Source: Methanobrevibacter sp.
GTDB lineage: Archaea; Methanobacteriota; Methanobacteria; Methanobacteriales; Methanobacteriaceae
Direction of reading: 5' to 3'
Length of the DNA: 46,380 bases
Assembly: GCF_017940815.1 (NCBI RefSeq)
Contig: NZ_JAGAXX010000025.1
Span: 1 to 46,380 of the forward strand
Translations under genes and position numbers: made by a program
Notes under the pieces: generated by a model
The model's input: the letters and a program-made list of their open reading frames with translations, nothing else
Database searches by the model: none
Told to the model about the DNA's origin: nothing
In this document: one piece after another, positions 18,058 through 25,848 of the stretch
Position numbering within the stretch: position 1 is the stretch's first letter
Layout of the letters: every line of letters starts with the position of its first letter

Positions 18058-20706
18058 ATGGCAGCATTCGATAGAATTAAATCAGGAATTCCGGGACTGG
18101 ACAATGCTTTGGATAATATCCGTTTAGGAGATAATGTAGTGTGGAATGTCACTAATCTAAATGAATTTTCCTACTTTGCCGATCCCTATATAAAGCAAGC
18201 AAAAGAGGACAACAGAAACTTGATATATATTCGATTTGCTAATCACCCTCCATTGATAGAAATGACCGAGGAGGATTTTGATTTACTTGAAATTGAGCAA
18301 AATGACTCTGATAAGGAGTTTTGCATGATTGAACGTGATGGGATTAAGATATATCAGGTTAATCCATATAACCAATTCGAGACATTCACGCTGGAAGTTC
18401 ATAGGATTATAGAAAAGGAAGGCTTTGATGCATTTTATGTATTTGACTGCCTAAGCGACCTTCAGGCTGTATGGTCAACCGATTTGATGATGGGTAATTT
18501 CTTTAGGGTGACATGTCCGTTTCTTTTCCAGCTTGATACTGTGGCGTTTTTCCCAATCATTAGGGGAAGACACTCCTATGATGCCATAGCAAAAATACGT
18601 GAAACAACACAGCTGTTTTTGAATGTATATTCAAATTCCGCTGATGAGGTTTATGTTTCTCCATTGAAGGTGTGGAACAGATACTCCCAGACCATGTTTC
18701 TGGGACATAAGTTCAACCCCCAAACCGGTTCCGTCAAGGTTCTGCAGGATGGCCATGAAGTCAGCAAGTATTATAAGACCGTCAATGATTCTGACAAATA
18801 TCAGAACGGTCAGATTTTGGACAGTTGGGAAAGATATATGCTTCAGGTCAGGATGAAGCATGGCGAAGGTGAAAATGTCGATGAAGAATGTGACAAGATT
18901 TGCGAGCTCATGATGACCAAGGATGAGAAGATGCTTTCCAAAATCAAGGAATATTTCACATTTGAGGATTACACTACCATTTACGATCGCCGTGTAGGAA
19001 GTGGTTTGGTCGGCGGTAAATCCTGCGGAATGCTTCTTGCAAGAAAGATCATTGAAAAAAACTGTCCGGAATTATATAACAATGTATTTGAACCTGATGA
19101 TTCGTTTTATATAGGTTCTGATTTGTTTTATACTTATATAGTGTCAAATGACTTGTGGGACCTCAGGGTAAAGCAGAGAACTGAAGAGGGATATTATGAA
19201 TACGGCAAAAAGCTGGAGGAAGGCCTTAAAAATGGTGTCTTTTCAGAGGAAATCAAAAAGGAATTCATTCATATCCTTGATTATTTCGGACAAAATCCGA
19301 TTATAGTTAGGTCAAGTAGTTTTCTTGAGGACGGATATGGAAATGCGTTTGCAGGCAAATATGAGTCAGTGTTCTGTGTAAACCGGGGAAGTCTTGAGGA
19401 GCGTCTTACCGCTTTTGAGGATGCTGTGAAAGTGGTTTATGCAAGTACCATGAACATTTCAGCATTGGAGTACAGGAAATTAAATGATTTGGATGACGCC
19501 GATGAGCAGATGGCCCTTCTGGTTCAGAGGGTTTCAGGTTCATATTGCGGCGATTATCTTTTCCCTACTGCTGCAGGTGTTGGATTTTCATACAGCCCGT
19601 ATTCCCCGCTTCCTGATATGGATAACGGCAAGGGAATGTTGAGGCTTGTAATGGGTCTTGGTACAAAGGCTGTGGACAGGACAAAAAAGGATTATCCTAG
19701 AATTGTCAATCTTGATAAGCCTGAATTGACCATGATGAAAGACATTAAGGAAAAGCACAGATATTCCCAACACTATTTGGACGTCATCGATTTGGAAAAC
19801 AGGAGCCTGCATGACATTCGCATTGATGACGGATTGGATGTCCTTCCGAGATATGCAAAAAAGGTTCTCATAGAACATGACCGTGAAGCCGAAAGCATGT
19901 TTCGCGAACGGGGACAGCGCCGTGAAATTGTCTTTGTCAACTGTGAGGGTCTTGTAAGAAATCAGCAGTTCATTGAAGTGATGAAAGAAATTTTAAGTAC
20001 TCTGGAAACTGCATATGACTATCCTGTTGACATAGAGTATACAATTAATGTTGCTGAGGACAATTCCTTCAACATAAACCTGTTGCAGTGCCGCCCTCTT
20101 CAGGTTTCAACAAACAATGAGGCTATTGAAATGCCTGAAGATAAAAATGTCTTCTTCCATATCAAGGAATCCTCCATGGGGATGTCACGTAAAAATAAGA
20201 TTGATGCAATCTGTTATGTTGACCCTCACAAGTATTATGAGTATCCCTATGCCCAGAAGAGTTCAATATCTCGCGTAATAAATAACGTAAATAGCTACTG
20301 TAAAAACAATGACAAAACGGCTATCTTAATTGTTCCTGGAAGAATAGGCACATCATCTCCCGAATTGGGAATTCCAGTTGTCTTTGCGGACATCAGTCAT
20401 TTTTCTGCAATTCTGGAAGAATCGTACAGTGAAGTTGGATATATGCCTGAACTGTCTTTCGGAAGCCACATGTTCCAGGATCTGGTCGAAGCGGAAATAT
20501 ACTACGGGGCATTATTTGAAAACGAGAAAAAAATAGAATTCAACAGGGATATGGTCTTTGATTATCAGAATATCCTGAAGGAAATTGATCCGAATCTGGA
20601 TGAGGAGATATATGATATGGTTCAGGTGATAGATTTCAACGGAAGCAATGCGGAATTCTATCATGACATGAACAAGGATGAAACAATGTGTATTTTCAAT
20701 GATTGA
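18058..20706 (+). CDS. KaiC-like plus PPDK-type ATP-grasp protein
   Basis: This 882-residue protein has an unusual architecture. Residues 1-235 resemble a RecA/KaiC domain: FDRIKSGIPGLDNAL at the start and a Walker-B-like FYVFDCLSDL at 126-135, but no Walker A lysine motif. Residues 310-690 match the nucleotide-binding domain of pyruvate phosphate dikinase/PEP synthase, with GLVGGKSCGM (316-325), VRSSSFLEDGYGNAFAGKYES (417-437) and MALLVQRVSG (485-494). The catalytic histidine domain and the PEP-binding TIM barrel are absent; residues 700-882 are an unassigned C-terminal domain. It begins 46 bp after the glutamate synthase genes with AGGAGATATTGTTATG and may belong to the same unit. It is not a normal PEP synthase; a regulatory or phosphotransfer role is possible. 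Confidence 0.8.
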   Translation: MAAFDRIKSGIPGLDNALDNIRLGDNVVWNVTNLNEFSYFADPYIKQAKEDNRNLIYIRFANHPPLIEMTEEDFDLLEIEQNDSDKEFCMIERDGIKIYQVNPYNQFETFTLEVHRIIEKEGFDAFYVFDCLSDLQAVWSTDLMMGNFFRVTCPFLFQLDTVAFFPIIRGRHSYDAIAKIRETTQLFLNVYSNSADEVYVSPLKVWNRYSQTMFLGHKFNPQTGSVKVLQDGHEVSKYYKTVNDSDKYQNGQILDSWERYMLQVRMKHGEGENVDEECDKICELMMTKDEKMLSKIKEYFTFEDYTTIYDRRVGSGLVGGKSCGMLLARKIIEKNCPELYNNVFEPDDSFYIGSDLFYTYIVSNDLWDLRVKQRTEEGYYEYGKKLEEGLKNGVFSEEIKKEFIHILDYFGQNPIIVRSSSFLEDGYGNAFAGKYESVFCVNRGSLEERLTAFEDAVKVVYASTMNISALEYRKLNDLDDADEQMALLVQRVSGSYCGDYLFPTAAGVGFSYSPYSPLPDMDNGKGMLRLVMGLGTKAVDRTKKDYPRIVNLDKPELTMMKDIKEKHRYSQHYLDVIDLENRSLHDIRIDDGLDVLPRYAKKVLIEHDREAESMFRERGQRREIVFVNCEGLVRNQQFIEVMKEILSTLETAYDYPVDIEYTINVAEDNSFNINLLQCRPLQVSTNNEAIEMPEDKNVFFHIKESSMGMSRKNKIDAICYVDPHKYYEYPYAQKSSISRVINNVNSYCKNNDKTAILIVPGRIGTSSPELGIPVVFADISHFSAILEESYSEVGYMPELSFGSHMFQDLVEAEIYYGALFENEKKIEFNRDMVFDYQNILKEIDPNLDEEIYDMVQVIDFNGSNAEFYHDMNKDETMCIFND

Positions 20707-20715
20707 AAATATTTA

Positions 20716-20731
20716 GGTTGGGTTGGGTGGG
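20716..20731 (+). other. G-rich tract with four G-runs
   Basis: GGTTGGGTTGGGTGGG begins 10 bases after the stop codon of the preceding gene and contains four closely spaced G-runs on the coding strand. This fits a two-tetrad G-quadruplex in the 3' UTR. G-runs of this kind are rare in such AT-rich DNA. A weaker CCCTAT/ATAGGG inverted repeat with T-rich flanks (20822-20856) follows and may be the transcript end. Confidence 0.35.
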
Positions 20732-20902
20732 ACATATGCCTTTTTATTTGCAATATTTCTTTTTTTAAAAAAGATTTTTCAAATAAAAGCAAGTATGACA
20801 AAATTCCGATGTGATAGATGGCCCTATTGTGTTTTTGAGTTTATTTTGCGATAGGGTTGTTTTTCACATTTTTTTTTAATAAAATAAAATTAAATAATGA
20901 GA

Positions 20903-21379
20903 TTACTCATTAACGAATTTTTCCAGGGCCTCACCCTTGAAGTGGAACAGTTCCCAATCCTTCAGCTCGGCACCGATGCTCAGGTAAAAGTCAATGCTTG
21001 GCTTGTTCCAGGATAGGCATGTCCATTCAAAGCGACCGTAGCCTCTTTCAAGAACTATTTTTCCCAATTCCTTTAGAAGTGCCTTGCCATAACCGTTTCC
21101 TCGATATTCCGGTTCGATGAAGAGGTCCTCAAGGTGCATGTTCACGTTTCCTATGTATGTTGAAAAGCTTAAGAAGTATAATGCAAAGCCTATTACTTCA
21201 CCATCTAAAAGTGCAAAGGTTACCTCTGCCTGTTTTTCGTCAAAAACCCATTTTTCAATATCATCAGGTGTTGCAATTACCTCGTCAAGTCTTTTTTCAT
21301 AATCTGCAAGCTTTTTAATGTATTCTAATATTAACTCAGATTCATCTCTTTCAGCTATCTTAAATGTTAATTCTGCCAT
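20903..21379 (-). CDS. GNAT acetyltransferase, diamine acetyltransferase-like
   Basis: This GNAT enzyme resembles spermidine/spermine (diamine) N-acetyltransferases. Motifs are LEDLFIEPEYRGNGYGKALLKELGKI (acetyl-CoA-binding R-x-x-G-x-G/A) and FEWTCLSWNKPSIDFYLSIGAE near the C-terminus, as in the SAT family. I choose ATG 21379 (158 residues, MAELTFKIAERDE). The longer frame from 21436 would add an AT-rich, family-unlike extension, and a minus-strand TATA-like AAATATTTAAG lies about 20-30 bases upstream of the chosen start, so the message is probably leaderless. It diverges from the thioesterase gene at 21484. Polyamine or another amine as substrate is inferred only from family resemblance. Confidence 0.85.
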   Translation of the reverse strand: MAELTFKIAERDESELILEYIKKLADYEKRLDEVIATPDDIEKWVFDEKQAEVTFALLDGEVIGFALYFLSFSTYIGNVNMHLEDLFIEPEYRGNGYGKALLKELGKIVLERGYGRFEWTCLSWNKPSIDFYLSIGAELKDWELFHFKGEALEKFVNE

Positions 21380-21483
21380 GTAATTAATTATTGATATTTT
21401 CTTAAATATTTGTTGTGTTGGTTGAACAATCATCAAAAATTTTAATTATTCACACAATCTAAATTAATATTGGGTGTAAAAAT

Positions 21484-21888
21484 ATGGCTAATTTCAATTC
21501 ACTAGAAGAGGCAAGAGAATTTTTCTACAAGGACAAATATGCTGTAAATACAGGCATCACATTGGATGAGATTACTGAAGATGAAGCTATTTGCAGCTTG
21601 GTTTTAACCGATGAGCACAGAAACGCTTACGGTGGAGTTATGGGTGGAGTTATATTTACCTTAGGCGACTTCGCTTTCGCAGTTCTTTCAAACCAGATTC
21701 ACCAATTGACTGTTGCTCAGCAAGTTGACATCCATTACCTGTCCGCTCCGAAAGGGGACAAGCTGATAGCTAAGGCAACATGCCGCAAAAGCGGAAGGAC
21801 ATCATCCATTGTCAATGTGGATATCTCAGATGACACCGGTCGTGACGTTGCCCAGTTTATTGGAACCGGTTTTAAGTTACAAGTTTAA
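21484..21888 (+). CDS. PaaI-like hotdog thioesterase
   Basis: This 134-residue hotdog-fold protein belongs to the PaaI/YdiI acyl-CoA thioesterase group. The signature segment HRNAYGGVMGGVIFTLGDFAFAVLSN (about residues 46-71) corresponds to the family's HxNxxGxxHGGxxxxLaDxA, with the catalytic-region acidic residue at GD. The later IHYLSAPKGDKLIAKA strand is also typical. Length is normal for a single-domain enzyme that assembles as a tetramer. The acyl substrate cannot be predicted. A promoter lies in the 104-bp divergent region shared with the acetyltransferase. Confidence 0.88.
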   Translation: MANFNSLEEAREFFYKDKYAVNTGITLDEITEDEAICSLVLTDEHRNAYGGVMGGVIFTLGDFAFAVLSNQIHQLTVAQQVDIHYLSAPKGDKLIAKATCRKSGRTSSIVNVDISDDTGRDVAQFIGTGFKLQV

Positions 21889-21895
21889 AAACTCT

Positions 21896-22186
21896 TTAAT
21901 TGCTCATAGTATATTCTGAAATGTTTATTAGAGCATAAATGTTTGAGGAGTTTAAGTTTAGCAATTCCCTTGTGGTTTCAAGGGATTTATACTGTTTTTT
22001 TAAGTGATTGAGGGAGTTTATCTTAAATTCCAGCATTCTTTCATTTTTCGGATGCCTGTCGCATATATGTATTATGAGTTCATGGTATTTTTCTGATTTT
22101 TCTGTCTGTCTGGTGGTTTCATATATTTCAGCTATTTCTGCCATTCTGCCAATGTTTCCAATATCAATATTGCTTTTAATTTGCAT
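21896..22186 (-). CDS. Small TPR-like helical protein
   Basis: This 96-residue protein is predicted to be entirely helical, with helix pairs that look like two or three degenerate tetratricopeptide units: IGRMAEIAEIYETTRQTEKSEKYHELIIHI, ERMLEFKINSLNHLKKQYKSLETTRELLNL and NSSNIYALINISEYTM. It is soluble with no signal peptide. It starts at an ATG preceded by a weak GGTGAAAAT and ends eight bases from the stop of the convergent thioesterase gene. Function is unknown; protein binding is the general property of such repeats. Short length and weak repeats leave some doubt about the family. Confidence 0.55.
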   Translation of the reverse strand: MQIKSNIDIGNIGRMAEIAEIYETTRQTEKSEKYHELIIHICDRHPKNERMLEFKINSLNHLKKQYKSLETTRELLNLNSSNIYALINISEYTMSN

Positions 22187-22305
22187 ATTTTCACCAATTA
22201 TTCTTGCAATTAGATTTTATTGAGTTCATATCTTTTAAATTTATTCATTATACGTTTAAAACAATTTAATATTGGTATTAACAATTTTAATCAAAAAATA
22301 ATATT

Positions 22306-22328
22306 GTAAAGCACGTGTTGTGCTTTAC
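22306..22328 (-). terminator. Terminator of the flavodoxin-ferredoxin gene
   Basis: A perfect 9-bp inverted repeat, GTAAAGCAC / GTGCTTTAC (22306-22314 and 22320-22328) with a five-base loop, is followed on the minus strand by AATATTATTTTTTG. The stem contains the stop codon of the gene at 22325-23089, so the terminator is built partly from coding sequence. Confidence 0.65.
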
Positions 22329-23089
22329 AGGAAAAATTCCACCTCGTTTCTCTCGAGGCTGTTTGAAATTGCATTTTCAAGTTCTGACTGATAGGTGTCT
22401 CCGCCAAAGGATCTTGCATTTTCCGGACAGACATTGATGCATGTTGTGCATCTTGTGCAGTCGTCAAGATTTGTTTCGGTCGGAGTTAGCTCGGATATTG
22501 CCTCCTCGGGGCATGTGTAAACGCAGTCCATGCACTCGATGCAGAGGTTCTCATCACACAACACGCTGAAATCAGGAGTCTTGTAATCTGGAAATGGCTT
22601 GTATCCGCTTACAAAGATCTCGTTTTGGGTGTTGCTGTTTAGCTTCTCAATGACCTTTCGTGAAAACTCGTTGATTCTTTCCATGTCGCTGGCATCGGGA
22701 CGGTTGCTTCCCACCTCATTGAATTGGGAGTGCTGGCTGACTGTTGTTGCAACGCCGACAATATGGAAATCGTTTTCTTTTAAAAGTTCCACTAGCTCAA
22801 GGAGTGCGTCACCGTAGTTGATGTTTCCATAGTTCAGAACAACAATGGCTTTTGTATCTGTTCCTTTGATTTTGGAAAGCCTTTTGCATGCAAGCTTTGG
22901 AATTCTTCCGTCAAAAACCGGAATTCCAATGATTACAAGTTCATCTGTGAATGTTTTTGACTCATCAAAACTCAACAGGTCGTAGTTCTCTCGGTTCATG
23001 TTGAAGTTCTTTGCGACTTCATTCACTATTTTTTCAGTGGTTCCTGAGGGACTGAAATATATTTTTGATAGTTTTTCAAAGTTCATCAT
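22325..23089 (-). CDS. EFR1-type flavodoxin plus two 4Fe-4S protein
   Basis: This is a predicted cytoplasmic electron carrier in which an N-terminal flavodoxin-like FMN domain is joined to a C-terminal 2[4Fe-4S] ferredoxin. The FMN phosphate loop is seen as YFSPSGTTEKIV near the N-terminus, and GIPVFDGRIPKLACKRL is typical of the EFR1 family. The ferredoxin motifs are CIECMDCVYTCP and CTRCTTCINVCP. I choose ATG 23089 (254 residues) because AGGTGA sits five bases upstream; the more distal in-frame GTG is part of that ribosome-binding site. Such proteins carry electrons in anaerobes; the partner is unknown. A hairpin terminator overlaps its stop codon. Confidence 0.87.
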   Translation of the reverse strand: MMNFEKLSKIYFSPSGTTEKIVNEVAKNFNMNRENYDLLSFDESKTFTDELVIIGIPVFDGRIPKLACKRLSKIKGTDTKAIVVLNYGNINYGDALLELVELLKENDFHIVGVATTVSQHSQFNEVGSNRPDASDMERINEFSRKVIEKLNSNTQNEIFVSGYKPFPDYKTPDFSVLCDENLCIECMDCVYTCPEEAISELTPTETNLDDCTRCTTCINVCPENARSFGGDTYQSELENAISNSLERNEVEFFL

Positions 23090-23260
23090 ATTAATCACCT
23101 TGAATTAGCATTATTTTTTGAGTATTTAATGATTTGGTGAGTGAATGGTTACTTTACGTTTCATATATTCTTTTTTGAAATTTTTTCAAAACCATTTAAT
23201 TTATAAGGTATGAATATAATAAGTATTAAGTGACTAATTAACAAGTCGTGAAAAATCTTG

Positions 23261-23298
23261 ATTCGAAGTTGCACTGCCGTAGCTTCGAATTTTTTTTA
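23261..23298 (+). terminator. Hairpin with T8 in the cupin leader
   Basis: ATTCGAAG (23261-23268) and CTTCGAAT (23283-23290) form a perfect 8-bp stem with a 14-base loop, followed directly by eight T residues. A TATA-like TTTATAAG about 60 bases upstream (near 23200-23208) predicts transcription starting near 23230, so the hairpin would end a short transcript before the cupin gene at 23344. A second small inverted repeat, CAACA-TTGAT-TGTTG, follows at 23302-23316. Candidate attenuator or small RNA. Confidence 0.5.
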
Positions 23299-23343
23299 TA
23301 CAACATTGATTGTTGCATAACTCAACATTTATGGTGAATTATC

Positions 23344-23763
23344 ATGTCTGATTTTGATAGCAAAAATATTTTTGGAAAGGGAATGCCTAATGATGCGTTC
23401 ACACAATACTTCATTGGCCAATCATACTTGAATCCTTTGGTAGATTTTGAGGATAACATATTATTCATAGCAAATGTCACTTTTGAGCCAGGATGCAGAA
23501 ACAACTGGCACATCCATCATGCAAAAAGTGGCGGTGGACAAATTCTCATCTGTGTTGCTGGAAACGGATGGTATCAGGAAGAGGGCTGTGACCCGGTAGA
23601 GCTAAAGCCGGGTATGGTCGTTGAAATCAAGCCTAATGTAAAGCATTGGCACGGCGCTCAAAAGGACTCCTGGTTCAGCCACATTGCCATTGAGGTTTCA
23701 GGTGAAGAGACTTCAAACGAATGGCTGGAAGAGGTCAGTGATGAATACTATGAAAAATTATAA
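23344..23763 (+). CDS. Cupin-domain protein
   Basis: This 139-residue single-domain cupin has the metal-binding motif WHIHHAKSGGGQILICVAGNGWYQEEG (motif 1, three histidines near residues 57-60 and a Gln) and LKPGMVVEIKPNVKHWHGA (motif 2 with a final His). This is the architecture of small cupins often annotated as related to carboxymuconolactone decarboxylase partners. The reaction is unknown; a divalent metal is likely bound. A hairpin followed by a T-run lies 46-83 bases upstream, suggesting that expression is attenuated. A TATA-like element near 23200 would give an about 115-base leader. Confidence 0.85.
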   Translation: MSDFDSKNIFGKGMPNDAFTQYFIGQSYLNPLVDFEDNILFIANVTFEPGCRNNWHIHHAKSGGGQILICVAGNGWYQEEGCDPVELKPGMVVEIKPNVKHWHGAQKDSWFSHIAIEVSGEETSNEWLEEVSDEYYEKL

Positions 23764-23957
23764 TTTTTCACTATATTTTTTCCATTATTTATTTTAATAA
23801 TCCAATTAATTAAAATGATATCTTAACCTAAAACTATCATTTTTCTTTTATTCTCAATTCAATATTTTCATGCTCTTTTGATTTTCAAAATATATTTTTA
23901 TGGCAATCTACATTACAATACTATTTTTTTAAATATTTGATGAAACATACTATATCT

Positions 23958-24476
23958 ATGGAACTTTTAGATGTTATGCTCAAGAGAAGGAGCACAAGGA
24001 AATTCAATGGTGAACCGGTGACAAAGGATGAACTGGATAAGATTCTAACATCTGCACTTCTTGCCCCAACAAGCATGAACCGCAAGCCATGCAACTTCAT
24101 GGTTGTCGAGAGAAGGGAAACCTTGGATGAATTGTCAAAATCAAAGGACCATGGCGCTGATTTAATCAGAGGTGCCGACAAGGCTATTGTCGTTGTTGCA
24201 GACACATTGATAGCAGACACATGGATTGAAGACTCCTCAATCGCATTGACTCACATGCACTTGATGGCCACTGAGTTGGGATTGGGTAGCTGCTGGGTCC
24301 AGATACACCTGCGCAGCAGGGAAGGCAGGGATGCCGAGGAAGTTGTTAGGGACATAATAAAAATAGATGATCACTATAGGGTTGTTGGAATATTAGCATT
24401 GGGCCATTCTGATGACATTCCAAAGGCACATTCCATGGATGATGTGGACAAGTCCAAAGTCCACTTTCTGGTTTAG
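23958..24476 (+). CDS. Nitroreductase-family FMN protein
   Basis: This FMN-binding oxidoreductase of the nitroreductase family, 172 residues from the chosen start, has the family's opening MELLDVMLKRRSTRKFNGEPV (FMN phosphate-binding Arg residues), LLAPTSMNRKPCNFMVVE and LGLGSCWVQIHLR, ending with VVGILALGHSDDIPKAH. Two in-frame starts lie upstream (TTG 23937, ATG 23940). I prefer ATG 23958 because it matches the family N-terminus and a TATA-like TTTAAATA ends 22 bases upstream, predicting a leaderless transcript. The electron acceptor cannot be deduced; in anaerobes these proteins reduce various flavin-accessible substrates. Confidence 0.87.
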   Translation: MELLDVMLKRRSTRKFNGEPVTKDELDKILTSALLAPTSMNRKPCNFMVVERRETLDELSKSKDHGADLIRGADKAIVVVADTLIADTWIEDSSIALTHMHLMATELGLGSCWVQIHLRSREGRDAEEVVRDIIKIDDHYRVVGILALGHSDDIPKAHSMDDVDKSKVHFLV

Positions 24477-24555
24477 TCACTTTGCACCCTTGAATAGTGA
24501 CAAAATATTTAAATACATTCTTTATCTATTTTTATATAGAAATTATTGAGAGGGA

Positions 24556-24852
24556 ATGAAAATGCACGTTAAAGATTTATTAGATGATTTAGGAATAAGA
24601 GTAAAATTGCCACAACACTGGTATTCAACCGACATAAGCAATGATTTTGAAAATCCTGAACTTTTGCAAAACGATGACATTATCAGGATTCAGGCTGTCG
24701 GCGAAAAGAACACAAAAGTCATTGTCATTGACGTAAATGACGGAATGAGTGTTGTCACAAGATTCCCCGACGAAAAGGTCATAGGTGTTAAGTACCTCGA
24801 CAACAAGGATGACTTCGAATACATAGGAAAACCTTCCGAATTATACTACTGA
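24556..24852 (+). CDS. Small conserved-looking unknown protein
   Basis: This 98-residue soluble protein with no recognised domain opens MKMHVKDLLDDLGIRVKLPQHWYSTDIS, then a stretch of alternating strands (IIRIQAVGEKNTKVIVIDVNDGMSVVTRFPDEKVIGVKYL). The pattern suggests a small mixed alpha/beta or beta-barrel fold. It has a promoter of its own: TATA-like ATATTTAAATAC near 24508-24519, then AGAGGGA before the ATG. It lies 60 bp upstream of the MtrA paralogue on the same strand and might be co-expressed, although another TATA-like ATATTTAAATATT separates them. Function unknown. Confidence 0.7.
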   Translation: MKMHVKDLLDDLGIRVKLPQHWYSTDISNDFENPELLQNDDIIRIQAVGEKNTKVIVIDVNDGMSVVTRFPDEKVIGVKYLDNKDDFEYIGKPSELYY

Positions 24853-24912
24853 TAACAATATTTAAATATTCTTTCAAATATAAACTCAATTAGAAATTAG
24901 GAGGATTTAGGT

Positions 24913-25476
24913 ATGGTTGATAAAAAAGCTCCTGCAGATGGTTGGCCTGTAATCAGTGGCGACTATATTGTTGGAGATCCGGAAAGTCCTGTTGCAGTCA
25001 CTACTTTAGCTTCCCATATTGAGGCGGAATTGTCAGGAGCTGCTATTGCAGGACCATGTAAAACAGAAAATCTGGGAATAGAAAAGGTAGTTGCGAATAT
25101 CATTTCCAATCCGAACATCAGATTCCTGATTTTGGCAGGTGCGGAAGTGCAAGGTCACATCACAGGTCAAAGTTTCAAGGCTTTGCATGAAAACGGTGCG
25201 GACCCTGAGAAAAAGAAAATCATCGGTGCAACCGGTGCGATTCCCTTCGTTGAAAACGTTCCTCTCGAAGGTGTTGAAAGATTCCAGCAACAACTGGAGA
25301 TTGTGGACTTAATCGACACAGAAGACATTGGAACCATCCAATCTAAAATCAATGAGTGTGTTGAAAAGGACCCTGGGGCTCTTGAAGCTGAACCGATTGT
25401 CATGGAAGTTGACGAGGAAGAGCAAAAATTAAAGATTGTCGATAAGAAAAAGGAAAAAGCTGAATCTGAGGCATAG
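24913..25476 (+). CDS. mtrA: MtrA-like corrinoid protein without membrane anchor
   Basis: This protein is related to subunit A of tetrahydromethanopterin:coenzyme M methyltransferase, the corrinoid carrier of methyl groups in the energy-conserving membrane complex. It shows VKGPAP-like opening residues [21 protein letters not shown], then [27 protein letters not shown] and [11 protein letters not shown], with the cobalt-ligand histidine at residue 82. Bona fide MtrA is about 235-240 residues with a C-terminal transmembrane helix. This copy is 187 residues, ends in a Lys/Glu-rich tail with no helix, and is not next to other mtr genes. It is therefore a soluble paralogue, perhaps working with another methyltransferase. 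GGAGGA precedes the start. Confidence 0.88.
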   Translation: MVDKKAPADGWPVISGDYIVGDPESPVAVTTLASHIEAELSGAAIAGPCKTENLGIEKVVANIISNPNIRFLILAGAEVQGHITGQSFKALHENGADPEKKKIIGATGAIPFVENVPLEGVERFQQQLEIVDLIDTEDIGTIQSKINECVEKDPGALEAEPIVMEVDEEEQKLKIVDKKKEKAESEA

Positions 25477-25499
25477 TGTCTCAGATTAATCTATTTTTT
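25463..25499 (+). terminator. Terminator of the mtrA-like gene
   Basis: AATCTGAG (25463-25470) pairs perfectly with CTCAGATT (25480-25487), and TTTTTT follows at 25494-25499. The 5' arm and loop are made of the last codons and stop codon of the mtrA-like gene, so coding and termination signals overlap. Confidence 0.6.
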
Positions 25500-25601
25500 A
25501 TATTTTTATTTATTTTACTATTTTTTAGGTGAATTTTTTCATCGTTATTTTAATTTGCATTGTCATTTTTTTGTAGGCACTACCCTTTTGCACATGTGCT
25601 T

Positions 25602-25628
25602 TTTTGCATTTTTTTAAAAAATGCAAAA
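25602..25628 (+). promoter_or_regulatory. 27-bp palindrome abutting a TATA box
   Basis: TTTTGCATTTTTT (25602-25614) and AAAAAATGCAAAA (25616-25628) are exact reverse complements around a single central base. The TATA box TTTATATA starts three bases later, so the palindrome covers the TFB-recognition position. This is a strong operator candidate controlling the gene at 25849 and possibly the HsdS/HsdM-like pair beyond it. Confidence 0.55.
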
Positions 25629-25770
25629 CATTTATATACTACTTAAAATATATTATAATTTGCAGTCGAAAAAATGTAATTTTTAAAAAAATACAATATA
25701 AACAGTTAAGTTTAAATACTATGAATAATTAAATATGATTGCAACAATGCATAATCTTTAAAAAAATGCA
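25616..25770 (+). repeat. Iterated AAAAAATGCA element
   Basis: Copies or close variants occur at 25616-25625 (AAAAAATGCA), 25669-25678 (AAAAAATGTA), 25685-25695 (AAAAAAATACA) and 25761-25770 (AAAAAATGCA). The first is the right arm of the 27-bp palindrome and the others lie in the leader region. Low-complexity A-tracts reduce confidence, but the recurring TGCA/TGTA/TACA end is not explained by A-richness alone. Confidence 0.4.
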
Positions 25771-25848
25771 TCAACCAAGAAATATAATTTCTAAAAAATC
25801 CACACCATTGTATTTTAAGGTGAAATAAAAAAATAAAGAGGTAATAAT

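Larger units (their letters stand above)
25477..25848. other. 372-bp regulatory region upstream of the 113-residue gene
   Basis: After the mtrA-like terminator this region holds no ORF. It contains a 27-bp near-perfect palindrome (25602-25628) abutting a TATA box TTTATATA (25631-25638), giving a predicted start near 25660 and a leader of about 190 bases. A second TATA-like GTTTAAATACT lies near 25710. Four copies of an AAAAAATGCA-like element are spread over 25616-25770. GGTAATA precedes the downstream ATG. Confidence 0.6.

Noticed and set aside
18058-20706. A phosphoenolpyruvate synthase
   Set aside because: The nucleotide-binding domain is present, but the catalytic histidine domain and PEP/pyruvate TIM barrel are missing, and the N-terminus is a KaiC-like domain.
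20903-21436. Upstream start at 21436 for the diamine acetyltransferase-like gene
   Set aside because: The extra 19 residues do not fit the family, and a TATA-like element falls inside that extension, just upstream of the ATG at 21379.
25602-25770. A short CRISPR-like array
   Set aside because: The repeats are about ten bases, A-tract based and irregularly spaced (about 16, 53 and 76 bases), with no cas gene in the window.
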